Of a DNA stretch of 11,743 nucleotides, positions 1 through 7,403 are shown piece after piece; within the stretch, counting starts at the first letter, position 1; the number at the start of each line of letters is the position of its first letter. Source of the DNA: Bacteroidota bacterium (GTDB lineage Bacteria; Bacteroidota; Bacteroidia; Bacteroidales; UBA1556). The translations under genes were made by a program, and so were the position numbers. The stretch is from assembly GCA_003648395.1 (NCBI GenBank), contig QMPB01000084.1, positions 1 through 11,743 on the forward strand, in the 5' to 3' direction. The notes beneath the pieces are model-generated. The model saw only the letters and a program-made list of their open reading frames with translations, was not told the origin of the DNA and did no database searches.

Positions 1-19
1 GAAGAGAGAAGAGAGAAGG

Positions 20-98
20 GAGAAAGGTGAAGTCCCGATAACTATCGGGAGAAGTTAAGATAGCTATTGGAAGAACAGATAAGCACTTCTCCTTTCAC
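20..98. repeat. GA-rich imperfect inverted repeat with nested hairpin
   Basis: Bases 33-40 (TCCCGATA) and 43-50 (TATCGGGA) are exact reverse complements and form a compact hairpin. It lies inside a larger imperfect inverted repeat: bases 20-33 pair with 85-98 at 12 of 14 positions. Bases 48-55 (GGAGAAGT) are also an exact complement of 85-92, so the right arm has two mutually exclusive partners. The left flank from base 1 is a near-pure purine tract (GAAGAGAGAAGAGAG). From memory, similar GA-rich sequences around a CCCGATAnnTATCGGG core are dispersed between genes in many Bacteroidota, so a dispersed intergenic repeat is the simplest reading. No coding sequence is visible here. Confidence 0.5.
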
Positions 99-114
99 TA
101 TTATAAACTTATAT

Positions 115-149
115 AAAAAAGGCTTGCATTTAATGTGAGTCTTTTTTTT
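115..149 (+). terminator. Rho-independent terminator of an upstream gene
   Basis: AAAAAAGGCTTGCAT (115-129) pairs with 133-147, including three G-T wobble pairs, around a three-base loop. The descending arm runs into eight T residues (142-149). The A-tract on the left means it could also act weakly in the other direction. It ends transcription from a gene left of the window and insulates murL. Confidence 0.7.
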
Positions 150-184
150 ATTGTATTTTTTATAATTCCAATGCAATAATTCCA

Positions 185-192
185 TATTTTTG
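185..192 (+). promoter_or_regulatory. Probable -7 promoter element for murL-murD2
   Basis: TATTTTTG matches the Bacteroidota -7 consensus TAnnTTTG exactly. It lies 21 bases before the murL start codon, so the leader would be only about 15 bases. No TTG -33 element stands at the usual 17-23 base spacing, which lowers confidence. It is downstream of the terminator at 115-149, as expected for an independent transcription unit. Confidence 0.45.
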
Positions 193-213
193 TTTTAAAT
201 TATCAATTATTAT

Positions 214-1599
214 ATGAGTTTAGAAAATAATATAGAAAAATATAGGGAGCTACGTAATAAATACAATAGTTTTACCTACAAAACATACGAGTATAAGATA
301 AAAGAAGATGGTTTATATCTAGAGTTCGAATTTTTAATTGACGACTTTGTTGAGTTTAATCCCAGTTTAGTAATTCCAAATAATATTTTCGTTGATTTTA
401 CTAGAGTTTCTACTTCGTTTTTAAGTCAAATGGCTTTTAATATAGGAATGGTGGAACTTATTAGTTATTGGAAAGCTATATGCCCCAAAGAGGTACATAT
501 ACTGCCATATAATTTGGATGAATATCAGCTTAAATTCTGGAAGAAAGTTTATTTTAATGGCTTGGGAGAATTCTATTATTTAAATGGAATAAATACTTCT
601 CAGGAAGAGTTTATGACTCTAATTCCTGATAATGAAGCCAGAAAACTTAAACCAGAGAAAATAGAAGTTGATAATGCTAGTATTATTCCTGTGGGCGGTG
701 GCAAGGATAGTGTTGTTAGCTTGGAGCTATTAAAAGAGCATGGCGAAAACCTAGCTTTAATTATGAATCCAAGGGGTGCAAGTACTGCAACTGCTGATAT
801 TGGCGGTTTGGATAAAAAGACAATAGTTGTTAAAAGATTTCTAGATACTAAATTATTGGATCTAAATACTAAGGGCTTTTTGAATGGGCATACACCATTT
901 TCTGCATTATTGGCATTTGTAAGTGTATTAGCAGCAGGTATTGCTGGTAAAAAATATATTGCTTTATCAAACGAATCTAGTGCTAATGAACCAACAATTG
1001 CTGGTACAAATGTAAATCATCAATATTCTAAATCAATTGAATTTGAGTCCGATTTTAGGGATTATATTGAGAAATCCATAACTAGCGATATTAAATACTT
1101 TTCGCTATTGCGCCCAATGAGTGAGCTGCAAATTGCATCTATTTTTACCAAAAGCAGAAAATACTTTGCCGATTTTAGAAGTTGTAATGTTGGTAGTAAA
1201 AATAATATTTGGTGCGGCGAATGTTCCAAATGCTTGTTTACCTTTATTATTATTTCGCCATTTCTTAAGCCAGAGGTAGTTGAAGGTATTTTCGGGGAGA
1301 ATCTCTTGAATAAAGAATCGCTTCGTCAATATTTTGATGAACTTACAGGTGTTGCTTCTGAAAAACCTTTTGAATGTGTTGGTACTATTGATGAAGTTAA
1401 TGCTGCACTTTGTATGACAATAGAAATGTATAAGGATATGGAATTGCCATTACTACTTAATGACTTTGTGAGTAAGTATAAAGTTAAGAAATGTAGTAGT
1501 ATTGATAAGGATAATTTATTGAAAACCATTGAGTCTGAGCATTTTGTTGAAGAAGAATTCCTAAAATTAATAAAAGAGCAACTTCAAATTGATGAATAA
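214..1599 (+). CDS. murL: MurL, UDP-MurNAc-L-Ala-L-Glu epimerase
   Basis: Cytoplasmic peptidoglycan precursor enzyme that epimerises the terminal L-Glu of UDP-MurNAc-L-Ala-L-Glu to D-Glu, using ATP and Mg2+ (EC 5.1.1.23; family defined in Xanthomonas oryzae). The 461-residue protein has a PP-loop-like ATP motif PVGGGKDS (159-166). Downstream it carries the family's conserved blocks NGHTPFSA (224-231), LSNESSANE (251-259), NVNHQYSK (266-273), FSLLRPMSEL (296-305) and KPFECVG (384-390). Cysteines 324, 334, 337 and 340 form a C-x9-CGxC-x2-C cluster likely to bind metal. ATG 214 is the first in-frame start after the promoter; no Shine-Dalgarno is seen, which is normal here. The 3' end overlaps a MurD2 gene, the partner known from the characterised pathway. 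Family assignment rests on recalled motifs and this pairing; the substrate is inferred from the family. Confidence 0.9.
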   Translation: MSLENNIEKYRELRNKYNSFTYKTYEYKIKEDGLYLEFEFLIDDFVEFNPSLVIPNNIFVDFTRVSTSFLSQMAFNIGMVELISYWKAICPKEVHILPYNLDEYQLKFWKKVYFNGLGEFYYLNGINTSQEEFMTLIPDNEARKLKPEKIEVDNASIIPVGGGKDSVVSLELLKEHGENLALIMNPRGASTATADIGGLDKKTIVVKRFLDTKLLDLNTKGFLNGHTPFSALLAFVSVLAAGIAGKKYIALSNESSANEPTIAGTNVNHQYSKSIEFESDFRDYIEKSITSDIKYFSLLRPMSELQIASIFTKSRKYFADFRSCNVGSKNNIWCGECSKCLFTFIIISPFLKPEVVEGIFGENLLNKESLRQYFDELTGVASEKPFECVGTIDEVNAALCMTIEMYKDMELPLLLNDFVSKYKVKKCSSIDKDNLLKTIESEHFVEEEFLKLIKEQLQIDE

Positions 1600-2956
1600 T
1601 TCATTAACTATATTAAGTGATTTTATTAAAAATAAATCTATTGTATTATTAGGTTTTGGAAAAGAAGGGCAATCTACCTATCGTTTTATTAGAAGTTATT
1701 TTCCGCAGATGCATATTTGCATTGCTGATGGTAATGAGGCCATAGGAGAGCATGGATTGCTAAAATGTGATGATAATATTAGTTTTGAATTGGGAGAGGA
1801 CTTTTTAAATAATATTGCAGAATTTGATATTGTTTTCAAAAGCCCAGGAATTAGCTTTAAAAATTATATAGTTCCACTCAATCAAATAATTAGCTCTCAA
1901 ACAGAACTATTTTTCAGACTATATTCTAGTCAAATAATTGGTGTAACAGGCACTAAAGGTAAGAGCACAACTGTGAGCTTATTGTACCATATTCTCTCAA
2001 AACTTGGAAAAGACACTTTATTAATAGGAAATATTGGAACTCCTGCTTTAGATGTTACACATTTAATAAAAGAAAAAACAATATTGGTATATGAGTTATC
2101 GTCTCATCAGCTTGAGTTTGTAAGTGCTTCTCCGCATATTTCTATTTTGCTTAATCTTTATCAAGAGCATTTAGACCATTACTCATCGTATCACGATTAT
2201 AGATTTGCAAAATGGAATATATCTAAATTTCAGAATGTAAATGATACTTTCATTTATTGCTCCGACGACGAACAGATTGCTGAAGATATGAAATTGCAGA
2301 AGATTAATGCCAAATCTTTATGTTATGGTTTTAATAATAAGTCTTATATCTCTTATTATAATAATAAGCTGATAGTTAATGGAGAAAAGCCTAAGGAGTT
2401 TGATATTAAGGAATTTAAACTACTTGGTGAACATAATATTTATAATCTAATGGCAGTGCTTTTGGCATGTAGCTCATTAGGATTGGATATTGAAGAATGT
2501 TTGCATGCATCATATAGTTTTAATGGTTTGCCACATAGAATTGAATTTGTAGCTACTAAAAAAGGAATTAAGTTCTATAATGATTCAATTGCAACAATTC
2601 CCCAAGCAACCATAAAAGCTATTGAGAGCATTGATGATGTTGATACATTAATTCTTGGTGGTTTTGACAGAGCTATAGATTACTCGGTACTTGTTGAATA
2701 CCTAACTTCTTTTCGCCCATTGAACCTTTTATTAGTTGGTAAAGTAGGAGATAGCTTGTTCGATGCTTTAGATAAATCCAATTATAAAGGTAAATTAATA
2801 AAGCTAAATAGCTTTAACGATATTATAAGTAAAGCAATAGAATATACTGCAATTGGAAAATCCTGCCTTTTGTCGCCAGCAGCTTCTAGCTACGATTCTT
2901 TCAAAAACTTTGAAGAAAGAGGAGATAAATATAAAGCTCTTATTAACACCATTTAA
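1592..2956 (+). CDS. murD2: MurD2, UDP-MurNAc-L-Ala--L-Glu ligase
   Basis: Mur ligase adding glutamate to UDP-MurNAc-L-Ala in the cytoplasm. Next to murL it is expected to use L-Glu (MurD2, EC 6.3.2.53) rather than D-Glu. Numbering from ATG 1592 (454 residues, normal for MurD): N-terminal Rossmann-like domain with GFGKEGQST near 21-29; central ATPase P-loop GVTGTKGKST (117-126); ELSSHQLEF (168-176); the probable carbamylated lysine K207 (FAKWN); GEHNIYN (279-285); and a C-terminal domain with NDSIAT (330-335), GGFDR (356-360) and SPAASSYDSFKNF (428-440). Relative to E. coli MurD, K319 is replaced by I333 and K348, which contacts glutamate, by R360, while the T, S and F contacts remain. A TTG codon at 1589 is in frame, but the ATG three bases later is the likelier start and gives an 8-base overlap with murL, implying translational coupling. 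A conventional D-Glu-specific MurD is the main alternative. Confidence 0.88.
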   Translation: MNNSLTILSDFIKNKSIVLLGFGKEGQSTYRFIRSYFPQMHICIADGNEAIGEHGLLKCDDNISFELGEDFLNNIAEFDIVFKSPGISFKNYIVPLNQIISSQTELFFRLYSSQIIGVTGTKGKSTTVSLLYHILSKLGKDTLLIGNIGTPALDVTHLIKEKTILVYELSSHQLEFVSASPHISILLNLYQEHLDHYSSYHDYRFAKWNISKFQNVNDTFIYCSDDEQIAEDMKLQKINAKSLCYGFNNKSYISYYNNKLIVNGEKPKEFDIKEFKLLGEHNIYNLMAVLLACSSLGLDIEECLHASYSFNGLPHRIEFVATKKGIKFYNDSIATIPQATIKAIESIDDVDTLILGGFDRAIDYSVLVEYLTSFRPLNLLLVGKVGDSLFDALDKSNYKGKLIKLNSFNDIISKAIEYTAIGKSCLLSPAASSYDSFKNFEERGDKYKALINTI

Positions 2957-3044
2957 TCTCGGTAATTAGACAAATTACTATGTTTACATGTATTAATTAT
3001 AAGATATATAATTCATATTTTATTATTAATTATTAAGAATCTAG

Positions 3045-3077
3045 TTGTCGATTATATATTAATAAATAGTAAGTTTG
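3045..3077 (+). promoter_or_regulatory. Promoter of the first FKBP lipoprotein gene
   Basis: TTG (3045-3047, -33) and TAAGTTTG (3070-3077, an exact TAnnTTTG -7 element) are 22 bases apart, within the 17-23 base range of Bacteroidota housekeeping promoters. Transcription would start near 3083, leaving a leader of about 30 A-rich bases before ATG 3114. The rest of the 2957-3113 gap is AT-rich and shows no clear terminator after murD2. Confidence 0.65.
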
Positions 3078-3113
3078 CGAACATTAAAAATATAAACCAA
3101 AAACACATAAATA

Positions 3114-4430
3114 ATGATAATTAAGAATTATTCAAAAGTATTATTGGCATTCATTGCAGTAGCATTTTTTATGACTTCATGTGATAATAATAAAGGTCAA
3201 TTTCCAGGTTATACTAAATCAGATGATGGACTTTATTTTAAGTTCCATGTAGAGGGTAGCGATACAACAACTGCACAAATAGGTGATCTAATATCTACTT
3301 ATATGGATTATCGTACTGCCGACACAATTTTTAATTCTACACCAGCAGGTGCACCATTCGATCTTCCATTAATGGAATCGACTTATAAAGGTGATGTATT
3401 TGCAGCATTAGCAATGATGCACTCAGGTGATAGTGCTACATTTATGATAAATGCAGATTCATTTTTTATGTTGACTGTTGGCGCTCCCCGCCCAGAGTTT
3501 CTTGATAGTAATTCATACTTCTTTCTTGATATAAAGGTTTTAGATATTAAAACTCAAGCAGAGCTTGATAAAGAGAGAATGGAAATGACTAAAGAGATGA
3601 CTGCTGCTGAAATAGGACTTATTGAAGGTTATATTGCTAATAATAAGTTAACAATACAACAAGATCCTAGTGGAATTTATTACTCAAAACAAAAAAGTGG
3701 TAAGGGTAAAATGGCTGCTGCAGGTACTTTTGCAAAAATTAGTGTTAAAGCAAGAGCTATAGGTGCTAATACTGATTTTATTGATACTAAAGGCGAGGCT
3801 TTTGACTATGAAGTTGGAACTGGACAATTGGGAATAGGATTTGAGACAGGTCTTGTGAAAATGAAAGAAGGCGATAAAGCAACAATGATTATTCCTTTTG
3901 GTTTAGCTTGGGGTGCTACAGGTATGGCTCAAGCGGGTGTTGCTCCTTATGCAACATTAGTTTTTGATGTAGAGCTTGTTAAAGTTAGTTCTAGAGAAGA
4001 ACTTGAGGCTAATAAAATGAAAGAAGCTAAGACCTCTCAAGCAAAAAGCGCTGTTGAATTAAATAAGTATCTGAAGAGCAATAATGTTACTGCTACACCT
4101 ACTGCTTCTGGTTTATACTATATAGAAGCTGTTGCGGGAAGTGGCAAACAAGCTATTGCTGGCAAAAAAGTAAAAGTACATTATACAGGAACATTACTTG
4201 ATGGTACTAAGTTTGACTCTTCTGTAGATAGAGGTGAGCCATTTGAGTTTACTCTTGGTCAACGCGAAGTTATTGCTGGCTGGGACGAAGGTATTGCTCT
4301 TATGAAAGAAGGTGGTAAAGCAAAATTAATTATACCTTCTGATTTAGGATATGGCCCTCGTGGTTCAGGTCCAATTCCACCTAATTCTATTCTAATATTT
4401 GAAGTAGAATTAATAGAAGTTATTGACTAA
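3114..4430 (+). CDS. Triple-module FKBP-type peptidyl-prolyl isomerase lipoprotein
   Basis: Secreted lipoprotein of 438 residues, predicted to catalyse prolyl cis-trans isomerisation or act as a chaperone for envelope proteins. A type II signal peptide (1-22) ends in lipobox MTSC, with lipidated C23. Three FKBP-like modules follow: about 35-146, 176-292 and 322-438, separated by charged helical linkers (about 147-175 and 293-321). Only the third has the full active-site set: Y357, F367-D368, R373, F379, V386-I387, W390, Y413, F429. The second keeps the fold signature ([22 protein letters not shown]) but has F in place of the pocket tryptophan (GFETGL). The first is the most degenerate. The gene has its own promoter and terminator. 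The family (FKBP_C, as in FkpA and Mip) is clear; the client proteins are unknown. Confidence 0.9.
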   Translation: MIIKNYSKVLLAFIAVAFFMTSCDNNKGQFPGYTKSDDGLYFKFHVEGSDTTTAQIGDLISTYMDYRTADTIFNSTPAGAPFDLPLMESTYKGDVFAALAMMHSGDSATFMINADSFFMLTVGAPRPEFLDSNSYFFLDIKVLDIKTQAELDKERMEMTKEMTAAEIGLIEGYIANNKLTIQQDPSGIYYSKQKSGKGKMAAAGTFAKISVKARAIGANTDFIDTKGEAFDYEVGTGQLGIGFETGLVKMKEGDKATMIIPFGLAWGATGMAQAGVAPYATLVFDVELVKVSSREELEANKMKEAKTSQAKSAVELNKYLKSNNVTATPTASGLYYIEAVAGSGKQAIAGKKVKVHYTGTLLDGTKFDSSVDRGEPFEFTLGQREVIAGWDEGIALMKEGGKAKLIIPSDLGYGPRGSGPIPPNSILIFEVELIEVID

Positions 4431-4451
4431 TTAGTGTTGATAATATTGAGG

Positions 4452-4490
4452 TCCTGAAATAGCTTTTATGGTTATTTCAGGATTTTTTTT
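4452..4490 (+). terminator. Intrinsic terminator after the first FKBP gene
   Basis: TCCTGAAATA (4452-4461) and TATTTCAGGA (4473-4482) form a perfect 10-bp stem with an 11-base loop, followed immediately by eight T residues (4483-4490). It lies about 20 bases past the stop codon at 4430. Confidence 0.9.
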
Positions 4491-4492
4491 GT

Positions 4493-4500
4493 TATTTTTG
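4493..4500 (+). promoter_or_regulatory. Probable -7 promoter element of the second FKBP gene
   Basis: TATTTTTG is an exact TAnnTTTG match followed by CAGCC, starting two bases after the T-run of the preceding terminator. It would give a leader of about 60 bases before ATG 4570. No TTG is seen at the -33 position, which would fall in the terminator hairpin. Confidence 0.5.
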
Positions 4501-4569
4501 CAGCCATTAATTTGTGTTTTATATAAGCCAAATTAGTAAATCTAATAATTATAAATAATTAATTGTAAA

Positions 4570-5754
4570 ATGAATAAAGTATTAAGTCTCGTCTTGCTAA
4601 TTGTATTAGCATCTTGTTCTATCCTTAAGAATGATGGTATAAAAGAAAATAATGAATACACCACTGATAGTGGTTTAAAATACACAATCTATAAGCATCA
4701 TTCCAATGCTTTAAAAGTAGATTCTGGTGATATGGTGAGTGTTCATTATATTGGTAGTTTGGAAGATAGTACAATATTTGATTCTTCTTACGACCGCAAT
4801 CAGCCAATAACATTTAAGGTAGGCACAGGACGTGTAATTAAAGGCTGGGATGAAGGTCTTACATATTTATATAAAGGTGATTCTGCCGTATTAGTAATTC
4901 CTTCGGATATTGCATATGGCGCAAGAAGTATGGGTAAAATACCAGCAAATGCAAATCTTAGATTTATTGTAAAGATAGTAGATGTGCAAAAGCCTATAAA
5001 ACCTTGGAATGTAGAAGGTAAAAAGCGAATCTACCTAGAGGATAGCCTTTCGTATGTTATTGTTGAAAAAGGCGAAGGTAATGGAGTAGAGAATGGTGAT
5101 AAGATTTCTATGCAATATTCTGGATACTTTACCGATTTTAAGAAATTTGATTCTTCATACGACCGTGATAATTCTTTTGATGTAATTATAGGTCGTCATA
5201 GAGTAATAAAAGGTTGGGACAAAGGTATATTGGGAATGAAGCTTGGTGAAAAACGTAGATTGTATATTCCTTATCAACTTGCTTATGGCGAGAAAGGTCA
5301 TAGTCCAATTCCTGCAAAAGCAGATCTTATTTTTGATGTTGAATTGGTTAAGCTCCAAAAAGTTGATTATCCTATATTTGATGTATTAGGAAAAGATACT
5401 GTAGTGATGGATAATGGTGTTAAGTATATTATTGCTAAAAAAACTGATGGCAAAAAAGTTATGCCTCATGATGTTGTAAGTATTGAATATATTGGTAAGC
5501 TAACAAATAATGAAGTATTTGATGCTAGTTTTGATAGAGGTGACAGTCTTACTTTTGAGGTGTCGGCTAATAAAGTAATTAAAGGCCTTGACTCAGGAAT
5601 GTTAGAAATGAAAATAGGAGAGGAATATCGTTTTATAATTCCTTATGAGCTTGCTTATGGCGAAGAGGGAAGAGAGCCTGTTATTCCTGCTAAATCAACC
5701 TTAATATTTGATGTTCGTTTATGTAGTAAAGAAGATGCAAACATAAGTGAATAG
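4570..5754 (+). CDS. Triple-domain FKBP-type peptidyl-prolyl isomerase lipoprotein
   Basis: Lipoprotein of 394 residues with a very short type II signal peptide ending in lipobox LASC (C16). Three tandem FKBP domains lie at about 30-140, 155-262 and 276-385. Pocket residues visible: domain 1 Y60, F70-D71, R76, V89-I90, W93, Y116; domain 2 Y183, F193-D194, R199, V212-I213, W216, Y239; domain 3 Y307, F317-D318, R323, V336-I337, Y363. In domain 3 the pocket-floor tryptophan is L340 (KGLDSG in place of KGWDxG). All three keep the (I/V)P-x4-AYG loop. It probably acts on the periplasmic or outer face of an envelope membrane, on unknown clients. It lies 139 bases after another triple FKBP lipoprotein on the same strand, but a terminator and promoter separate them, so they need not be co-expressed. 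It ends before a strong bidirectional terminator. Confidence 0.92.
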   Translation: MNKVLSLVLLIVLASCSILKNDGIKENNEYTTDSGLKYTIYKHHSNALKVDSGDMVSVHYIGSLEDSTIFDSSYDRNQPITFKVGTGRVIKGWDEGLTYLYKGDSAVLVIPSDIAYGARSMGKIPANANLRFIVKIVDVQKPIKPWNVEGKKRIYLEDSLSYVIVEKGEGNGVENGDKISMQYSGYFTDFKKFDSSYDRDNSFDVIIGRHRVIKGWDKGILGMKLGEKRRLYIPYQLAYGEKGHSPIPAKADLIFDVELVKLQKVDYPIFDVLGKDTVVMDNGVKYIIAKKTDGKKVMPHDVVSIEYIGKLTNNEVFDASFDRGDSLTFEVSANKVIKGLDSGMLEMKIGEEYRFIIPYELAYGEEGREPVIPAKSTLIFDVRLCSKEDANISE

Positions 5755-5768
5755 TATAATGCTTATTA

Positions 5769-5810
5769 AAAAAAATAGGGGAAACGATTTATCGTTTCCC
5801 CTATTTTTTT
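5769..5810. terminator. Perfect bidirectional terminator between convergent genes
   Basis: Bases 5769-5788 and 5791-5810 are exact reverse complements. A G4/C4-containing stem (TAGGGGAAACGAT) is flanked by an A-run on the left and a T-run on the right, so a terminator hairpin with a U-tract forms on either strand. It serves the FKBP gene ending at 5754 (plus) and cvfB ending at 5826 (minus). Confidence 0.95.
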
Positions 5811-5825
5811 ATCTTTAAATTTGAA

Positions 5826-6662
5826 TTAGATTATTCTTATCCCATTATCTTCAATGGCAATAAGCTTCTGTTTATATAAGCCTCCAATAGCCTTTTTAAA
5901 TGCTTTTTTGCTAATTCCAAACTGTTTTTTTATTTCATCAGGCTCACTTTTATCATGAAGGCCAATAAATTCGTCTTCTCTTAAGGCAGCAAGTATTAAT
6001 TCAGATACATCGTCAATATGTTCTAAACCAGATTTACGAAGACTAATATCTATTTTGTCATCGTCGCGCATCTTCTGAATAAAAGCACGGCGCTTATCAC
6101 CAATTTTTATTTTTTCAAACACCTGATTAGTATATATTAATCCCCAATGCTCCTTATTAATAATTACCTTATATCCAAGGTCTGTTTTATTGGTTACAAT
6201 AATATCTACCTCTTCGCCAAGCTCATAATTTGCTGGACCCAAAGCCATAAATTGCTCCAATCTTGATGATGCAGCAATTCTGTCGGAAGCAGAATCAACA
6301 TATGCAAATACAACATACATTCTATCAATATCCATTTTTGTTTGCTGCTCAATAAATGGAACAAAAAGATCTTTCATTAGTCCCCAGTCCATAAAAGCAC
6401 CGTATTCATTTACCGCAACTACCTTTAATGAAGCAAATTGTCCTACTTCTATATAAGGCTTCTCATCAGTGGCAATAATTCTGTCCTCTGAATCAGTATG
6501 TACAAATACTTCAATAAAATCGCCTTCTGCTTTCCCAGTAGCGATATATCGTTTTGGCACAAGGATTTCTCCAAGATTTTTACCATCTACATAGCATCCG
6601 AAATCTACAAATCTGTTGATTTCTAAACTATGAGTCTTTCCTAAAATTATATCTTCTTCCAT
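5826..6662 (-). CDS. cvfB: CvfB/YitL-family S1 RNA-binding protein
   Basis: Cytoplasmic RNA-binding protein of 278 residues, the usual CvfB length. Family members (S. aureus CvfB, B. subtilis YitL) have three S1-like OB domains and a C-terminal winged helix, and affect virulence gene expression in S. aureus; the role in Bacteroidota is not established. Visible here: S1-like modules at about 1-65 (FVDFGCYVDG), 70-132 (NEYGAFMDWGLMKDLFVPF) and 146-209 (TDLGYKVIINKEHWGLIY, DDKIDISLRK), then a winged helix at about 217-278 (KKQFGISKKAFKKAIGGLYK, ending NGIRII). ATG 6662 is 7 bases after the preceding stop codon, so it is the last gene of the rlmD transcription unit, before the terminator at 5769-5810. 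The family call is firm; the physiological role is inferred. Confidence 0.9.
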   Translation of the reverse strand: MEEDIILGKTHSLEINRFVDFGCYVDGKNLGEILVPKRYIATGKAEGDFIEVFVHTDSEDRIIATDEKPYIEVGQFASLKVVAVNEYGAFMDWGLMKDLFVPFIEQQTKMDIDRMYVVFAYVDSASDRIAASSRLEQFMALGPANYELGEEVDIIVTNKTDLGYKVIINKEHWGLIYTNQVFEKIKIGDKRRAFIQKMRDDDKIDISLRKSGLEHIDDVSELILAALREDEFIGLHDKSEPDEIKKQFGISKKAFKKAIGGLYKQKLIAIEDNGIRII

Positions 6663-6669
6663 AATTATT

Positions 6670-7398
6670 TTAATTTTTCACATTTTTTACTTCTTCCAAT
6701 GTTGCTACATCTTTACCTGCAATTGGAATTCCTACTTTAAACATTAATACCGAATTTCTTGATTTTGCATAATCCTTTAATGGACTTATAAAACCATAAT
6801 AGTATCTTAAACCAAGTCGGACTGATGTTTTTGGTCTTTTAGGAAAAAGTAGAAACTCAAAAGTTCCTGAAAAACCAATATCAAATGTATTAATATACTC
6901 CTTAGCACTTGATTTTACTGCTATATTTTCGCCACCTATTGTCTTTGCTGTATAAACAAGGTCTGAGGCATAGGCAAATATCATCTCTGGACCAGCAGCA
7001 ATATTAAAATATTTAGTCTTATATTTAATATATAATGGTACCGAAAAGTTCGTTATTTCTATATGTAAATCTTCCACAGTAATAGAATCATTAGGTATAT
7101 AATGATCATAATAATTGAGTAAACCTTTAGCTCCAGTAGGACTCTTTACTGTTAATTCTATTGATGCATACCAATTATTCTTAAGTTTAATATCAGTAAA
7201 GCCTCCTAGTGCCCAAGAAGTTAAAACCGTTGCATCAGACATTCCATTAAATGTTGATTGAGTTACAAATACATTAATTCCACTTTGCATTCTTTCGTTT
7301 GATAACTTATCACCAAAAATTAAAATCATTAAGGCTTGAGATTGTCCAATTAGTCCAATAAATATAAATGCTGCAAGAAATATTCCTTTTAATTTCAT
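6670..7398 (-). CDS. PorT-like outer membrane beta-barrel protein
   Basis: A 242-residue protein predicted to be exported and inserted in the outer membrane; function unknown. A Sec signal peptide (1-22, cleavage after SQA) is followed by LMILIFGDKLSNER, which resembles the (L/I)LFGDKL N-terminal signature I associate with small Bacteroidota barrel proteins of the PorT-like group. The rest alternates short amphipathic strands rich in aromatic residues (NNWYASIELTV, VPLYIKYKTKYFNIAAGPEM, IGFSGTFEFLLF, SVRLGLRYYYGF, SVLMFKVGIPI) with polar loops, as in an 8-10 strand barrel. A charged tail (about 227-242) follows the last strand, so the protein does not end in an aromatic residue. It sits 5 bases after rlmD and 7 before cvfB; I see no functional reason for this placement. 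Confidence 0.75.
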   Translation of the reverse strand: MKLKGIFLAAFIFIGLIGQSQALMILIFGDKLSNERMQSGINVFVTQSTFNGMSDATVLTSWALGGFTDIKLKNNWYASIELTVKSPTGAKGLLNYYDHYIPNDSITVEDLHIEITNFSVPLYIKYKTKYFNIAAGPEMIFAYASDLVYTAKTIGGENIAVKSSAKEYINTFDIGFSGTFEFLLFPKRPKTSVRLGLRYYYGFISPLKDYAKSRNSVLMFKVGIPIAGKDVATLEEVKNVKN

Positions 7399-7403
7399 AA
7401 ATA

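Noticed and set aside
1105..1529. Two open frames of 67-74 codons on the minus strand inside murL
   Set aside because: They are antisense to a well-supported gene with clear family motifs, have no promoter element, and their translations match nothing recognisable.
214..1599. First gene as a QueC/ExsB-type or other PP-loop tRNA or nucleotide enzyme
   Set aside because: The PP-loop and cysteine pattern are shared, but the NGH, SNESSANE, NVNHQYSK, LLRPMSEL and KPFECVG blocks and the overlapping murD2 fit MurL better.
2962..2980. Small hairpin GTAATT/AATTAC just after murD2 as a terminator
   Set aside because: The stem is only six AT-rich pairs with no following T-run, too weak to support an intrinsic terminator.
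4625..5358. Short minus-strand open frames inside the second FKBP gene
   Set aside because: They are antisense to conserved FKBP domain coding sequence, and their composition looks like reverse translation of that gene rather than a protein.
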